64,000 nt of DNA from Micromonospora sp. WMMA1363 (GTDB lineage Bacteria; Actinomycetota; Actinomycetes; Mycobacteriales; Micromonosporaceae): NCBI RefSeq assembly GCF_030345795.1, contig NZ_JAUALB010000001.1:1235001-1299000 (forward strand), in the 5' to 3' direction. Under the pieces are notes generated by a model. That model worked only from the letters and a program-made list of their open reading frames with translations. It had not been told where the DNA came from and did not search any database. Of the stretch, positions 17,033 to 28,180 are shown one piece after another (the stretch's first letter is position 1; each line of letters opens with the position of its first letter). Both the position numbers and the translations under genes were made by a program.

Positions 17033-17956
17033 TGGTTTCGTGAGTTGGCGGGTGAATGCCCGGGCGGGTACGACGCGCCCGGGCATTTTGGTGTTTGGCG
17101 ACTGCTGCGGGTTGTCGCCGGTGGTGTGGGGCTTGGGCACGGGTCCTGTCGGGTGGACCGCCGGGCGCGGGTACTCGACGGCGGAAAGTGTCACCGTGCC
17201 GCCGCTTGCGTGCGGCCAACGGGACTGTCTTGTCCACGGTGGAGCGTAGCGCGGGGGGCCGTGACCATGTGCGCTGCACGCGCTACTCACCATTGATCAA
17301 ACGGGTGGCATTTTATCACTCTCCACGCCAAGTTGTTGTCGGCATTTTGATAGGGCGGCCGTGACCGGACACGCGTGACCCGCTATCGTCCCTGACGCGT
17401 CCTCCCGGCGTCGGCGTCCATCGCGGACCTTGAAGCCTTGGTTCGGACGGGCGAGACCCTCACGCGTTGACCCAGCGCGAGCCCGACACCTCTGGAAGGA
17501 ACCGACCGTGACGGTTACCGAAGAGCCCGCCCCCGGTCCCACCACGACCGCGTCGGTGGTGCCAACTCGGTGAAGGCGGGCCGTGAAGCTGTTCACAGCT
17601 TCGCCGCTGGAGTGCGCGATCCTCTGTGTCGTGTCGATCCGCAGTCCTCCCGCATCGCCTGGAAGAACGCGGGGTGGTCCCCGAGCGGTGACGGCCAGGG
17701 GCGGTCGCACGGGCTGCGGCAAAGCCTGTGTCCAGCTGGCCAGCGGCGCGGGCCTGGTGAGGACGCCGGCCCGCCCGCCTGAACAGGAGATCGTGCTTGT
17801 TGCCGGCAATGGTCTGACCTGTGTCAACTGTGATGTTTCCAAGCTGGACTCACCTATTGACAGCCGAGAAGTTCCCAGGAACTCTAGTCCCGTTCGCCGG
17901 CCGAATCCGTGTCATCACGCAGCGTAGCAGGCCAGCGGGAGAAGTGACGTACGACC
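17033..17956. other. Long gene-poor leader region before the nitric oxide synthase operon
   Basis: About 920 bases without a convincing gene. A less GC-rich segment at 17285-17350 could hold a promoter. At 17508-17573 a GTG with a good GGAAGGA site opens a 21-codon frame (MTVTEEPAPGPTTTASVVPT and one Arg) ending TGA; it looks like a genuine N-terminus cut short or a leader peptide. At 17584-17601 there is an inverted repeat GAAGCTGT-TC-ACAGCTTC. Near the NOS gene lie TTGACA (17857-17862) and the inverted repeat AGTTCC-CA-GGAACT (17870-17883), candidates for promoter and operator. The minus-strand frame 17297-17842 has no protein-like composition. Confidence 0.45.
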
Positions 17957-19228
17957 ATGCGGGGACGCAGCGGAACCTGCCCAATGATCGGGAATGAGCC
18001 AAAATTGACGACCGGCAGCGTTGCCGCTGGCGACAGCCGAGTGGGGTGCCCCGCGCGCCACACCACCCCACCTTCAGTCGACCCAGTCGAGGACCTCTCC
18101 ACCGAGGCAGTGAAGTTTATCACCGCCTACTACAGAGAGCGGCAGATCCCCAACGTCGCCGACCGAATCTCCGGTGTGCTCAACGAGATCGCCACGACCG
18201 GTACCTACTGGCAGACAAGGAACGAGCTGACATATGGCGCCAAGGTGGCGTGGCGGCAGTCCGTACGGTGCATCGGCCGGGTCCGCTGGGCGGGCCTGAA
18301 GGTCCGCGACCGTCGCACCGTCACCACCATTGACGGCATCGCCAGCGAACTGACCGAACACCTCCGAATAGCGGACAACGGGGGGCGGATCCAGTCCGTC
18401 ATCACGGTGTTCGCTCCGGATCATCCGCTGGCAGGACCACGAGCCCGCGTCTGGAACGACCAGCTGATCCGGTACTGCGGGTGGCAACTGGACGGCCGGG
18501 TGCTCGGCGACCCCGCACAGGTCGACATGACCGACGCCGCGCTGCGGCTTGGCTGGCGGCCACCCGCCGTCCCCGGCAGATTCGACCTGCTGCCCTGGGT
18601 GATCGAGACCGTCACCGAGGACCCGACGCTCGTCGACGTCCCCCGGGAGCTCGTGCGAGAAGTCGCGTTGACGCACCCTCGACACGCCTGGTTCGCGGAC
18701 CTCAGGCTCCGGTGGCACGCCCTCCCCGTGATTGCCAACATGCGCTTGCGTATCGGTGGCGTCGACTACAGCTGCGCCCCGTTCAACGGGCACTACCTCG
18801 CCGATGAGATCGGCACCCGCAACATGGGTGACGTCGACCGGTACAACCAGCTGAGGGCGGTGGCCGCGGGGTTGGGGCTCGACACCAGGGACGAGTCCAC
18901 CTTGTGGCGGGAGCACGCCGCCCTGGTCATCAACCAGGCGGTCCTGCACTCCTTCCAGGCCGCCGGCGTGCGGATCTCCGACCCGCACGCCGAGTCGGAC
19001 CTGTTCATGCGTTTCTGCGCCGCCGAAGAGCGAGCCGGCCGGCCCGTCTACGGCGACTGGTCCTGGATCAACGGGTCGGTCGGGTGGGCCGCCCTGCACG
19101 CCGTGCACCACCGCTACTACGACACCCGGGTGCCTAACCCGAACTTCTGGCCAGGTGCCCGCACGCCGTACTCTCCGGAGCCGTCTCTGCGTGAGCGCCA
19201 CTACCTTGCCAACCGGCAGGAGGGCTGA
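17957..19228 (+). CDS. nos: Bacterial nitric oxide synthase, oxygenase domain
   Basis: A NOS oxygenase of 423 residues that converts arginine to NO and citrulline. The haem-thiolate cysteine is Cys105 in LTYGAKVAWRQSVRCIGR. The core strand WHALPVIANMRLRIGGVDYS and the pocket CAPFNGHYLADEIGTRN with the arginine-binding Glu are clear. In NOS proteins I know the pocket reads FNGWY; here Trp is His (FNGHY). No reductase domain is attached, as usual for bacterial NOS. The N-terminus has about 40 extra residues with three Cys (8, 31) and alternative Met starts (10), so the true start may be downstream. It is three bases from the globin-reductase gene, a likely electron donor or NO-handling partner. 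Confidence 0.93.
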   Translation: MRGRSGTCPMIGNEPKLTTGSVAAGDSRVGCPARHTTPPSVDPVEDLSTEAVKFITAYYRERQIPNVADRISGVLNEIATTGTYWQTRNELTYGAKVAWRQSVRCIGRVRWAGLKVRDRRTVTTIDGIASELTEHLRIADNGGRIQSVITVFAPDHPLAGPRARVWNDQLIRYCGWQLDGRVLGDPAQVDMTDAALRLGWRPPAVPGRFDLLPWVIETVTEDPTLVDVPRELVREVALTHPRHAWFADLRLRWHALPVIANMRLRIGGVDYSCAPFNGHYLADEIGTRNMGDVDRYNQLRAVAAGLGLDTRDESTLWREHAALVINQAVLHSFQAAGVRISDPHAESDLFMRFCAAEERAGRPVYGDWSWINGSVGWAALHAVHHRYYDTRVPNPNFWPGARTPYSPEPSLRERHYLANRQEG

Positions 19229-19231
19229 CAC

Positions 19232-20467
19232 ATGGACATCGAGGCGCTGCGCCAGAGCTGGAACCAACTCGCCGTGGCCGGTCCCGAAGCAGCGAAGTAC
19301 TTCTACGCGACTCTGTTCGTGATCGCCCCGGAGACCCGGGCCATGTTCTCGGCAGACATGCAGTACCAGGAGGACAAGCTGCTCGCCGCGCTCGGGCACA
19401 TCATCACGAGCGTCGACGACCCGGACGCGCTCACCACGTTCGCGCATCGTCTCGGCGCCGACCACAGACGGTTCCACGGAGCCGACTCCGAGGGCCGGCC
19501 GGTGCAACTGGCGGAGCGGCACTACATCTGGGTCGGCCAGGCTCTCCTGGCGACACTGGAGCACTTCATCGGGCCCCGGTGGACGCCAAGCCTGAGAGCC
19601 GAGTGGGCCGGGGCGTACGAGGCGGTCGCGAAGCTGATGCTCGCCGGCGCCGCCGAATCCGAACAGGTCGCGCCCCCGTTCTGGCAGGCCGAGGTGATCA
19701 ACACCGAGCGCCGCCGCGCCGACATCTGCGTGTTCACCGTCCGACCGAACTACCTGTGCGACTACCTGCCCGGACAGTCCCTGCCGACGCAGGTATCGAC
19801 CATGCGTACCTGGCGGTACCTGTCACCCGCCAACGCGCCCCGCCCAGACGGAACACTCGAGTTCCACGTCCGGGCGGCGGGCCGGTTTTCGACCCATTTG
19901 GTCAGGCGGTTGGCGGTCGGCGACACGCTCCTGCTGGGACACCCGGTTGGCACCGCCCTGTCGTCATACCACCGCGCACCCCACCGGCGGCTCCTGCTGA
20001 TCGCCGGCGGCACCGGCGTGGCGCCCCTGCGGGCCGTCGCCGAAGAGCTTCAGCAAGGCTCTGGGCGTCCCACCACTCTGGTGGTGGGGGGAAGAACCCC
20101 CGACGATCTGTACGATCACCAAGCACTCCTGAAGCTGGCCGCGACGTCGCCGGCGGCGGTATGGTCGGCCAGCCGCGGCGAGCAGTGGCTCCGCTACGTC
20201 CCCACCGTGGAACTTGGTTGGGGCTGGGACGGTCACGTGGGTCGAGCCGTCGACACCGCCCTCCGGCTCGGCTCGTGGACGGACGCGGACATCCTCGTCT
20301 GCGGGTCTCCCGCGATGACCCGTGCCACGGTCACTGCCCTCACCGCCTCCGGTGTTGGCCCCGACCGCATCTTGACGGAAAGGTACGACCACTCGCTCTA
20401 CCCACCTCTGTCGGCGGCGGCGGGCCGGCGCCGCGTGACCTCACCCAGACAGGAGTCCGATGACTGA
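19232..20467 (+). CDS. Globin fused to FAD/NAD(P)H reductase (flavohaemoglobin-like)
   Basis: A 411-residue two-domain protein. Residues 1-140 are a globin with the proximal-histidine region HRLGADHRRF. Residues about 150-395 are a ferredoxin-reductase module, with an R-x-Y-x-S-like FAD segment (TMRTWRYLSPAN), the NAD loop LLIAGGTGVAPLRA and a nucleotide-site CGSPAM. Flavohaemoglobins of this layout oxidise NO to nitrate. Placed directly after NOS, it could detoxify the NO made, or serve as the missing electron donor of NOS; the sequence alone cannot decide. It is shorter at the start than E. coli Hmp and its globin is divergent. It overlaps the next gene by eight bases. Confidence 0.9.
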   Translation: MDIEALRQSWNQLAVAGPEAAKYFYATLFVIAPETRAMFSADMQYQEDKLLAALGHIITSVDDPDALTTFAHRLGADHRRFHGADSEGRPVQLAERHYIWVGQALLATLEHFIGPRWTPSLRAEWAGAYEAVAKLMLAGAAESEQVAPPFWQAEVINTERRRADICVFTVRPNYLCDYLPGQSLPTQVSTMRTWRYLSPANAPRPDGTLEFHVRAAGRFSTHLVRRLAVGDTLLLGHPVGTALSSYHRAPHRRLLLIAGGTGVAPLRAVAEELQQGSGRPTTLVVGGRTPDDLYDHQALLKLAATSPAAVWSASRGEQWLRYVPTVELGWGWDGHVGRAVDTALRLGSWTDADILVCGSPAMTRATVTALTASGVGPDRILTERYDHSLYPPLSAAAGRRRVTSPRQESDD

Positions 20468-21086
20468 CGACGGTGCCCGACACAACGCACCGGACGCGAA
20501 GCAACCGCAGCCCGGCGAGGTCACCCAGCGGGTCAACCTGGTAGAGACCCGTCGCTCCCGCGGCCAGCAGTGGTATTCGGCCGCTCAGGTGGCCGCGGTG
20601 GCTCGCTTCGCAGACGACCGGATCGCGCTGCTCAACGGCGAGATCGACCGCAAGGGGCGCGAAGTGCGCGGCCTGCTCAACCAGATCGAGATGCTCCGCC
20701 ACGGAACCCTGCCGAGCATCGCTCCGCAGGCGGCCGACCCAATCGCCGTCGAGCTGACCATGCGCGCTCAGGAGGAAGCCAACCGCACCATCGGCGACGC
20801 CAGCGCGGAAGGCGCGGAGATCCTCGCCGAAGCTCGGCGGCAGGCCGAGGACATCATCGCCCACGCCCACCAACAGGCCACCCAGATCACCGAGGTCAGT
20901 GAACTCCAGCGCCAACTACAGAATCTGCAGGCGAGGCACGACGCACTGGTGACCGCCAGTCAGGCTACGCACGAGAACCTGACCCGGTGGCAGTCGTACC
21001 TGGCCGACCAGGCAGAGCAACTGCGGGCCAGCGCGCAGGCGGCTGGGGAGGTCGGCGAACAGCTGCAGTTGGCGATCAAGGAGTAA
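20460..21086 (+). CDS. DivIVA-like coiled-coil protein in the NOS operon
   Basis: A 208-residue protein. The N-terminal 30 residues are polar, then comes a block WYSAAQVAAVARFADDRIAL. Long helices with heptad character follow at about 60-80 and 100-200, rich in Ala, Glu, Gln and Arg (AEGAEILAEARRQAEDIIAH). The pattern recalls DivIVA/Wag31 tails and actinobacterial scaffold proteins, but the canonical DivIVA N-terminal membrane-binding motif is not seen. The gene overlaps the globin-reductase gene by eight bases, so it is translated with the NO system. A role in placing the enzymes at a cell site is only an inference. Confidence 0.7.
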   Translation: MTDDGARHNAPDAKQPQPGEVTQRVNLVETRRSRGQQWYSAAQVAAVARFADDRIALLNGEIDRKGREVRGLLNQIEMLRHGTLPSIAPQAADPIAVELTMRAQEEANRTIGDASAEGAEILAEARRQAEDIIAHAHQQATQITEVSELQRQLQNLQARHDALVTASQATHENLTRWQSYLADQAEQLRASAQAAGEVGEQLQLAIKE

Positions 21087-21420
21087 CGGACGTGCTCGTC
21101 TCGTTCCCTGGATCGCGGGAGGACGACGACCGACGCCCCGACGCCGGTAGCACCACCGCGGTACGTCGACATCATCACCGAAGGCACGGCGCGGCTGCCG
21201 CGTCGGTCTGATCGGAGTGCGGGCATGGCGCTACTCATGCCGTGGGGGCAGGCGGCGGCGCCGCGGGGCAGGATCCCGAGGAGTGCTGCGGAACGCCGGA
21301 TCCACCATCACCTCAACGGCCGCCGCCAGCGAGCGATGTTGGTTGATCTCGGTGTCCAGTGAGTCCGTCGCCCCCGCCGGTGCTCTGGTCGTGACGGCCA
21401 GTGGGACATGATGTGCGGTC
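21087..21420. other. Gene-poor gap after the NOS operon
   Basis: About 330 bases. A 40-codon frame (21091-21211, starting VLVSFPGSREDDD) immediately follows the coiled-coil gene but is His/Arg-rich and not convincing. On the minus strand a frame from about 21422 to 21231 (MTAHHVPLAVTTRAPAG, about 63 residues) would be divergent from the RHH gene; it is possible but unsupported. No terminator was seen. Confidence 0.35.
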
Positions 21421-21723
21421 ATGACCTCGCCGAAGCCCGTGAAGATCACGATCGAGGTGTCGAGCGTGACCTACGAGCGCGTACGAGCAGCACTGCGGTT
21501 CCTCCTCGACGACGCGACAGGCCAACAGGAGGACGTGCGAGGCCTCAGCGAGCTCACCGAACGGGCTCTGATCCGGGAGACGAGACGGTTGGAGCGCGAC
21601 TACAACGCCCAGCTGGCGTTCCCCACCGACACCACGCCGATCCGCCGGGGACCGCGGGGTCGCGCGCCGATCGACCGGCAACGCTGGGTGGACAAGTGGT
21701 GGAACGATCGGGAGGCGTTGTGA
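21421..21723 (+). CDS. Small ParB-C-terminus-like ribbon-helix-helix protein
   Basis: A 100-residue protein. The first 60 residues (KPVKITIEVSSVTYERVRAA, then a loop and LTERALIRETRRLERDYN) resemble the dimerisation/centromere-binding ribbon-helix-helix domain seen at the end of some actinobacterial ParB/KorB proteins and in small plasmid proteins. The tail is basic and ends with WVDKWWNDREAL. DNA binding is likely; the target is unknown. It lies between the NOS operon and the sirtuin gene on the same strand. It may be a leftover of plasmid-type DNA, or a local regulator. Confidence 0.6.
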   Translation: MTSPKPVKITIEVSSVTYERVRAALRFLLDDATGQQEDVRGLSELTERALIRETRRLERDYNAQLAFPTDTTPIRRGPRGRAPIDRQRWVDKWWNDREAL

Positions 21724-21814
21724 GCATGATCAACCGTGGTCGGGGCGACCGGGACGGCGATGGTGTCGTTCCTCGTGGTGGGCGGTGGTTGTGGGGTGCG
21801 GCAGCATTGGTGGG

Positions 21815-22702
21815 GTGAGCGAACGGATCGAGGAGCTGGCGCGGCTGGTCGGCGGCGGTGGGGTGGTGGTGCTCAGCGGTGCGGGCCTGTCCACCGAGTC
21901 GGATATTCCGGACTATCGTGGGCCCAGCGGCCCGGCCCGGCGGCGCACGCCGATGACGTACCAGATGTTCACCCGAGACGCGCAGGCGCGGCGGCGCTAC
22001 TGGGCGCGCAGTCACCTGGGGTGGCGGAACGTCGCCCGGGCGGCCCCGAACGACGGCCACCGCGCGGTGGCCCGGTTGCAACGCGCCGGGTTGGTCGATG
22101 GGGTCATCACGCAGAACGTCGACGGGCTGCACACGTCGGCGGGCAGCAGCGGTGTGCTGGAGCTGCACGGCCGCCTGGCCGACGTGGTGTGTCTGGACTG
22201 CGGTGACGGCACCTCCCGGGAGGAGTTGGACCGACGGCTGTCGGAGGCCAATCCGGGCTTCGACGGGCCGATAGCCGCGACCAACCCGGACGGGGACGTG
22301 GATCTCGCCGACGCGGCGGTGGCCGGGTTCCAGACGGTCGACTGCGCGGTGTGCCGTTACGGCATGCTCAAGCCGGACGTCGTGTTCTTCGGCGAGACGG
22401 TGCCCGCGGGGCGGGTGACCCGTTGTTTCGCGATGGTGGAGTCGGCCCGGCTGCTGCTGGTGCTGGGGTCGTCGTTGACGGTGATGTCGGGGCGGCGGTT
22501 CGTGCTGCGGGCGGCGAAGCTGGGCATCCCGGTGGCGATCGTCAACCAGGGCCCCACCCGCGGCGACGGCTACGCGACGTTGCGGCTGGATGCGCCGCTG
22601 GGTGGGCTGCTGTCGGCGTTGGCCGACCGGCTGGACGCCGACCGGTCGGGCGGCGCCGGCGTGGGCGCGACACTTACGGCCGTGGAGCCGCTCGCGCGTT
22701 GA
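21815..22702 (+). CDS. SIR2-family NAD-dependent protein deacylase
   Basis: A 295-residue sirtuin. The NAD-binding motif is [20 protein letters not shown] (about residues 15-34). [14 protein letters not shown] and the catalytic His in LELHGRL follow near residues 100-120. The zinc site is made by VCLDC and CAVCRYG, and a further NAD block is [12 protein letters not shown]. All key residues are present, so it should be active. Targets are unknown. GTG 21815 was taken because the preceding in-frame residues (from 21785) are Gly/Val-rich and lack a ribosome site. It lies just upstream of the glycine riboswitch and gcvP. Confidence 0.9.
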   Translation: MSERIEELARLVGGGGVVVLSGAGLSTESDIPDYRGPSGPARRRTPMTYQMFTRDAQARRRYWARSHLGWRNVARAAPNDGHRAVARLQRAGLVDGVITQNVDGLHTSAGSSGVLELHGRLADVVCLDCGDGTSREELDRRLSEANPGFDGPIAATNPDGDVDLADAAVAGFQTVDCAVCRYGMLKPDVVFFGETVPAGRVTRCFAMVESARLLLVLGSSLTVMSGRRFVLRAAKLGIPVAIVNQGPTRGDGYATLRLDAPLGGLLSALADRLDADRSGGAGVGATLTAVEPLAR

Positions 22703-22823
22703 TCCTCGACGGGTGGTTGGCAGCGTCGGGCACCAGGTGCCCGCGGGTCGTGCCGATCCCGCTGCGGGGGACACGGCAGCCGCGGGAAACCCCGGCGCTG
22801 GTAGCGTTGGCCGCGCCGGTAGC

Positions 22824-22926
22824 ACCCACGTGGGAGAGACCCCCGGAAACCATCCGGACGGCGCCGAAGGGGCAAATCCTCCCCGGAACCTCTCAGGCAA
22901 AAGGACCGCGTGGGCAGGCACTGTGG
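22824..22926 (+). promoter_or_regulatory. Glycine riboswitch (single aptamer) upstream of gcvP
   Basis: The RNA has the hallmark segments of the glycine aptamer: TGGGAGAGACC, GGCGCCGAAGGGGCAA and CCTCTCAGGCAAAAGGACCGC, in the right order and spacing. A closing stem CCCACG (22825-22830) / CGTGGG (22909-22914) encloses them. Only one aptamer is evident; the stretch 22927-22985 (GGGGGAGGCCGACC / GGTCGACCT-type repeats) may form the expression platform. gcvP starts at 22990. Binding of glycine would be expected to turn on glycine cleavage. Confidence 0.92.
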
Positions 22927-22989
22927 AGCGTCCGTGGGCGTGACAGAGGGGGAGGCCGACCTGTCGACCTCGCCCCGGGAGCGCAGTCC

Positions 22990-25809
<2,820 letters not shown>

Positions 25810-25901
25810 CACGGGTGCCGTCGACTCCGCTGGGCAGGTCCTGGACCGGGCGGAACCAGCCTGGGGCCGACGTGGACAGGAAAGTGACGCGTAGTGGTTG
25901 G

Positions 25902-26102
25902 TCAGGCGACGAGGGCGTGGCGGGCCGGGCCACGGTGCGGGGCGATCGTGCGCCCGTCCGGGAGCAGCTCGCCGGTGTCCTCGAATAGGATGACTCCGTT
26001 GCAGAGCAGGCTCCAGCCCTGCTCAGGGAAGCAGGCGATGACTCTGGCGGCGTCCCGGTCGGTCGCTTCGGCGGAGGGGCAGGTGGGTCGGTGCTGGCAC
26101 AT
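25902..26102 (-). CDS. DUF5999 family small protein
   Basis: A 66-residue protein beginning MCQHRPTCPSAEATDRDAAR, with the conserved core EQGWSLLCNGVILFEDTGEL and LPDGRTIAPHR. This is the actinobacterial DUF5999 pattern, including two N-terminal cysteines with His (C-x-H-x4-C) and a later Cys that could bind metal. The function is unknown. It is a single gene facing gcvP convergently, 92 bases after the gcvP stop. Confidence 0.88.
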   Translation of the reverse strand: MCQHRPTCPSAEATDRDAARVIACFPEQGWSLLCNGVILFEDTGELLPDGRTIAPHRGPARHALVA

Positions 26103-26250
26103 CGGGTTTCTCCGGACTGTGGGGGCACTGTGTCATGGTTCACATGACCAGTGACGCACAGTACCAAGCGAAAGCGACCGGTATCGAGCAGGTTCACGGG
26201 TGCGGCGTGTGGAATCCACTGAACGGACGAGACGGCTTGGACCAGACGTC

Positions 26251-27435
26251 ATGAGAGCGCTCCCGCGGGGGATGGTCGACACGCCCCCCGGGGCGCCGGC
26301 CGGCTGCCGCCGTAGCCTCACCGAATTGGCCCGCTGGGAATGGCGGCCCGCCGACGGCGGCGACCCCGCCGCACACGCCCAGGAGTTCCTCGCCGCACAC
26401 GGCCTGGCCGCCGCCGACCTCACCCGCCCGGTCGGCGGCCACACCCCCACCGGTGTGTGCGGAGCCGCCCTGTACGTCTCCGCCGCCGCCGGCGCGGCCA
26501 TCACCGCCGGCGGGGTTCGCCGCGCCGCCGGCGCGGCGAACCCCGCGACGACGCTGCCCGAGGTCGCCGTCGTCGTCTACGGCCACACCGCCGCGCCCGC
26601 ACCGACCCGCCGGCCCGCCACCGACTGGAGGCTGGACGCCTGGACGGAGAGCTGGACCGAACGTCAGCACGCCGACGCCGTGCGCGCCGTGCAGACCGCC
26701 ATCGGACGCGGCGACGTCTACCAGGTCAACCTCGTCGGGCACGCCGCCGCCCCCTACACCGGTGACCCGCTGCCGGTCCTCGCGCGCCTCGGGACGCTGC
26801 CCGGCGCCCGCTACGGCGGCACCCTCTCCGGCCCCGGCTGGGCCATCGGCTGCGCCTCCCCGGAGACGCTGGTCGAGGTCACCGGCGGGCGGGTACTCAC
26901 CCGACCGATCAAGGGCACCCGACCGGCCACCCCCACCGGCCGGACCGAACTGCTCGCCTCGGCCAAGGAACGCGCCGAACACGTCATGATCGTCGACCTC
27001 AAGCGCAACGACCTGGCCCGCGTCGCCCGCACCGGCAGCGTCCGCGTCGACGAGCTGTTCGCCGTACGCCGCTGGTGCGACCTGTGGCAGGCCGAATCCA
27101 CCGTGTCGGCCACCATCGGCGACGGGCTCGGTTTGGCCGACCTGCTCCGCGCCGTGTGCCCCGGCGGGTCCGTCACCGGCGCGCCGAAGCTCGCCGCCCT
27201 GAAGCAGATCGCCGCCCTGGAGCCCGTCGGCCGCGGCGCCAGCATGGGCGCACTCGGCTGGGTCGCCCCCGGCCGGGTCAACCTCGGCCTGACCATCCGC
27301 ACCGTCGCGGCCGACGCCGACCGGCTGCACCTGTGGGCCGGCGGCGGGATCACCTGGGACAGCGACCCGGATGCCGAGGTCGCCGAAGCCGCCGCGAAGT
27401 CGGCCCCGGTCCGCGCCACCCTGGCCGCTGGCTGA
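26251..27435 (+). CDS. pabB: Chorismate-binding enzyme, aminodeoxychorismate synthase component I-like
   Basis: A protein of 394 residues (or 411 from GTG 26200) of the anthranilate/aminodeoxychorismate synthase family. The chorismate-binding half is complete: GDVYQVNLVGH, RPIKGTRPATPTGRTELLAS, KERAEHVMIVDLKRNDLARV, CPGGSVTGAPKLAAL and GGGITWDSDPDAE. The PIKGT motif favours PabB-type chemistry over TrpE, so the likely reaction is chorismate plus ammonia to aminodeoxychorismate for folate. The N-terminal domain is shortened. No glutamine amidotransferase is adjacent. Confidence 0.87.
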   Translation: MRALPRGMVDTPPGAPAGCRRSLTELARWEWRPADGGDPAAHAQEFLAAHGLAAADLTRPVGGHTPTGVCGAALYVSAAAGAAITAGGVRRAAGAANPATTLPEVAVVVYGHTAAPAPTRRPATDWRLDAWTESWTERQHADAVRAVQTAIGRGDVYQVNLVGHAAAPYTGDPLPVLARLGTLPGARYGGTLSGPGWAIGCASPETLVEVTGGRVLTRPIKGTRPATPTGRTELLASAKERAEHVMIVDLKRNDLARVARTGSVRVDELFAVRRWCDLWQAESTVSATIGDGLGLADLLRAVCPGGSVTGAPKLAALKQIAALEPVGRGASMGALGWVAPGRVNLGLTIRTVAADADRLHLWAGGGITWDSDPDAEVAEAAAKSAPVRATLAAG

Positions 27436-27538
27436 CCGGCGTCCCGCCCCGCGACGTACCGGCGGCCAGACGCGAAGCCACCAGCGGAACCGACAGCGTG
27501 ACCACCGGCACCGGACAGGCCAAGATAATCTTGCCGGC

Positions 27539-28042
27539 ATGACGATGCGCCCAATCCGGATCATCGGCGACCCGGTACTGCGGACCCCCACCGAACCGGT
27601 GACCAGCTTCGACGCCGAGCTGCGCGCACTGGTCGCCGACCTGATGGACACCCTGCTCGGTGCGCCCGGCCGGGCCGGCGTAGCCGCCCCGCAAATCGGC
27701 GTCAGCGCGCAGGTGTTCGTCTACGACGCCGACGGGCACCGCGGCCACCTGGTCAACCCCACCCTGAAGCTGTCCGACGAGCAGCAGCACGACGACGAGG
27801 GCTGCCTGTCCATCCCCGGTCTGTACTTCCCGACCCCACGGGCGATGCACGCCACCGCTCACGGCTTCGACCAGCACGGCGAACCGCTGACCGTCGCCGG
27901 CTCCGGATTCCTCGCCCGCGCCCTGCAACACGAGACGGACCACCTCGTCGGGCGCCTCTACGTCGACACACTGCGCGGCGAAACCCGCCGTCGAGCGCTG
28001 CGGGAGATCCGCGCCGGCCGCTTCGACTCACCCCGCCGGTAG
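27539..28042 (+). CDS. def: Peptide deformylase
   Basis: Def, 167 residues, removes the formyl group from nascent protein N-termini. The three motifs are intact: GVAAPQIG (about residues 42-49), EGCLSIPG (about 86-93) with the metal cysteine, and QHETDHLVG (about 129-137) in place of HExxH-type QHExDH. ATG 27539 opens the protein with MTMRPIRIIGDPVL, the normal beginning. It lies 103 bases after the pabB-like gene. The end FDSPRR is typical of actinobacterial type I enzymes. Confidence 0.95.
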   Translation: MTMRPIRIIGDPVLRTPTEPVTSFDAELRALVADLMDTLLGAPGRAGVAAPQIGVSAQVFVYDADGHRGHLVNPTLKLSDEQQHDDEGCLSIPGLYFPTPRAMHATAHGFDQHGEPLTVAGSGFLARALQHETDHLVGRLYVDTLRGETRRRALREIRAGRFDSPRR

Positions 28043-28180
28043 CGGACGCGGTACCAGCCACCGCACCCACCGTGCGGTCAGCGGGAACTCCCGCGCCGCG
28101 AGCCCCGGCAGCGTCGCCGGCACCGCCCCCCGTGGCACAGCATGATCACCCCGGGCCGGATCCGGCAGTCCGCGGCGGGG

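Noticed and set aside
17297..17842. A 181-codon minus-strand frame before nos
   Set aside because: It has no domain, no ribosome site and a mixed low-complexity composition; the region is better read as a gene-poor leader.
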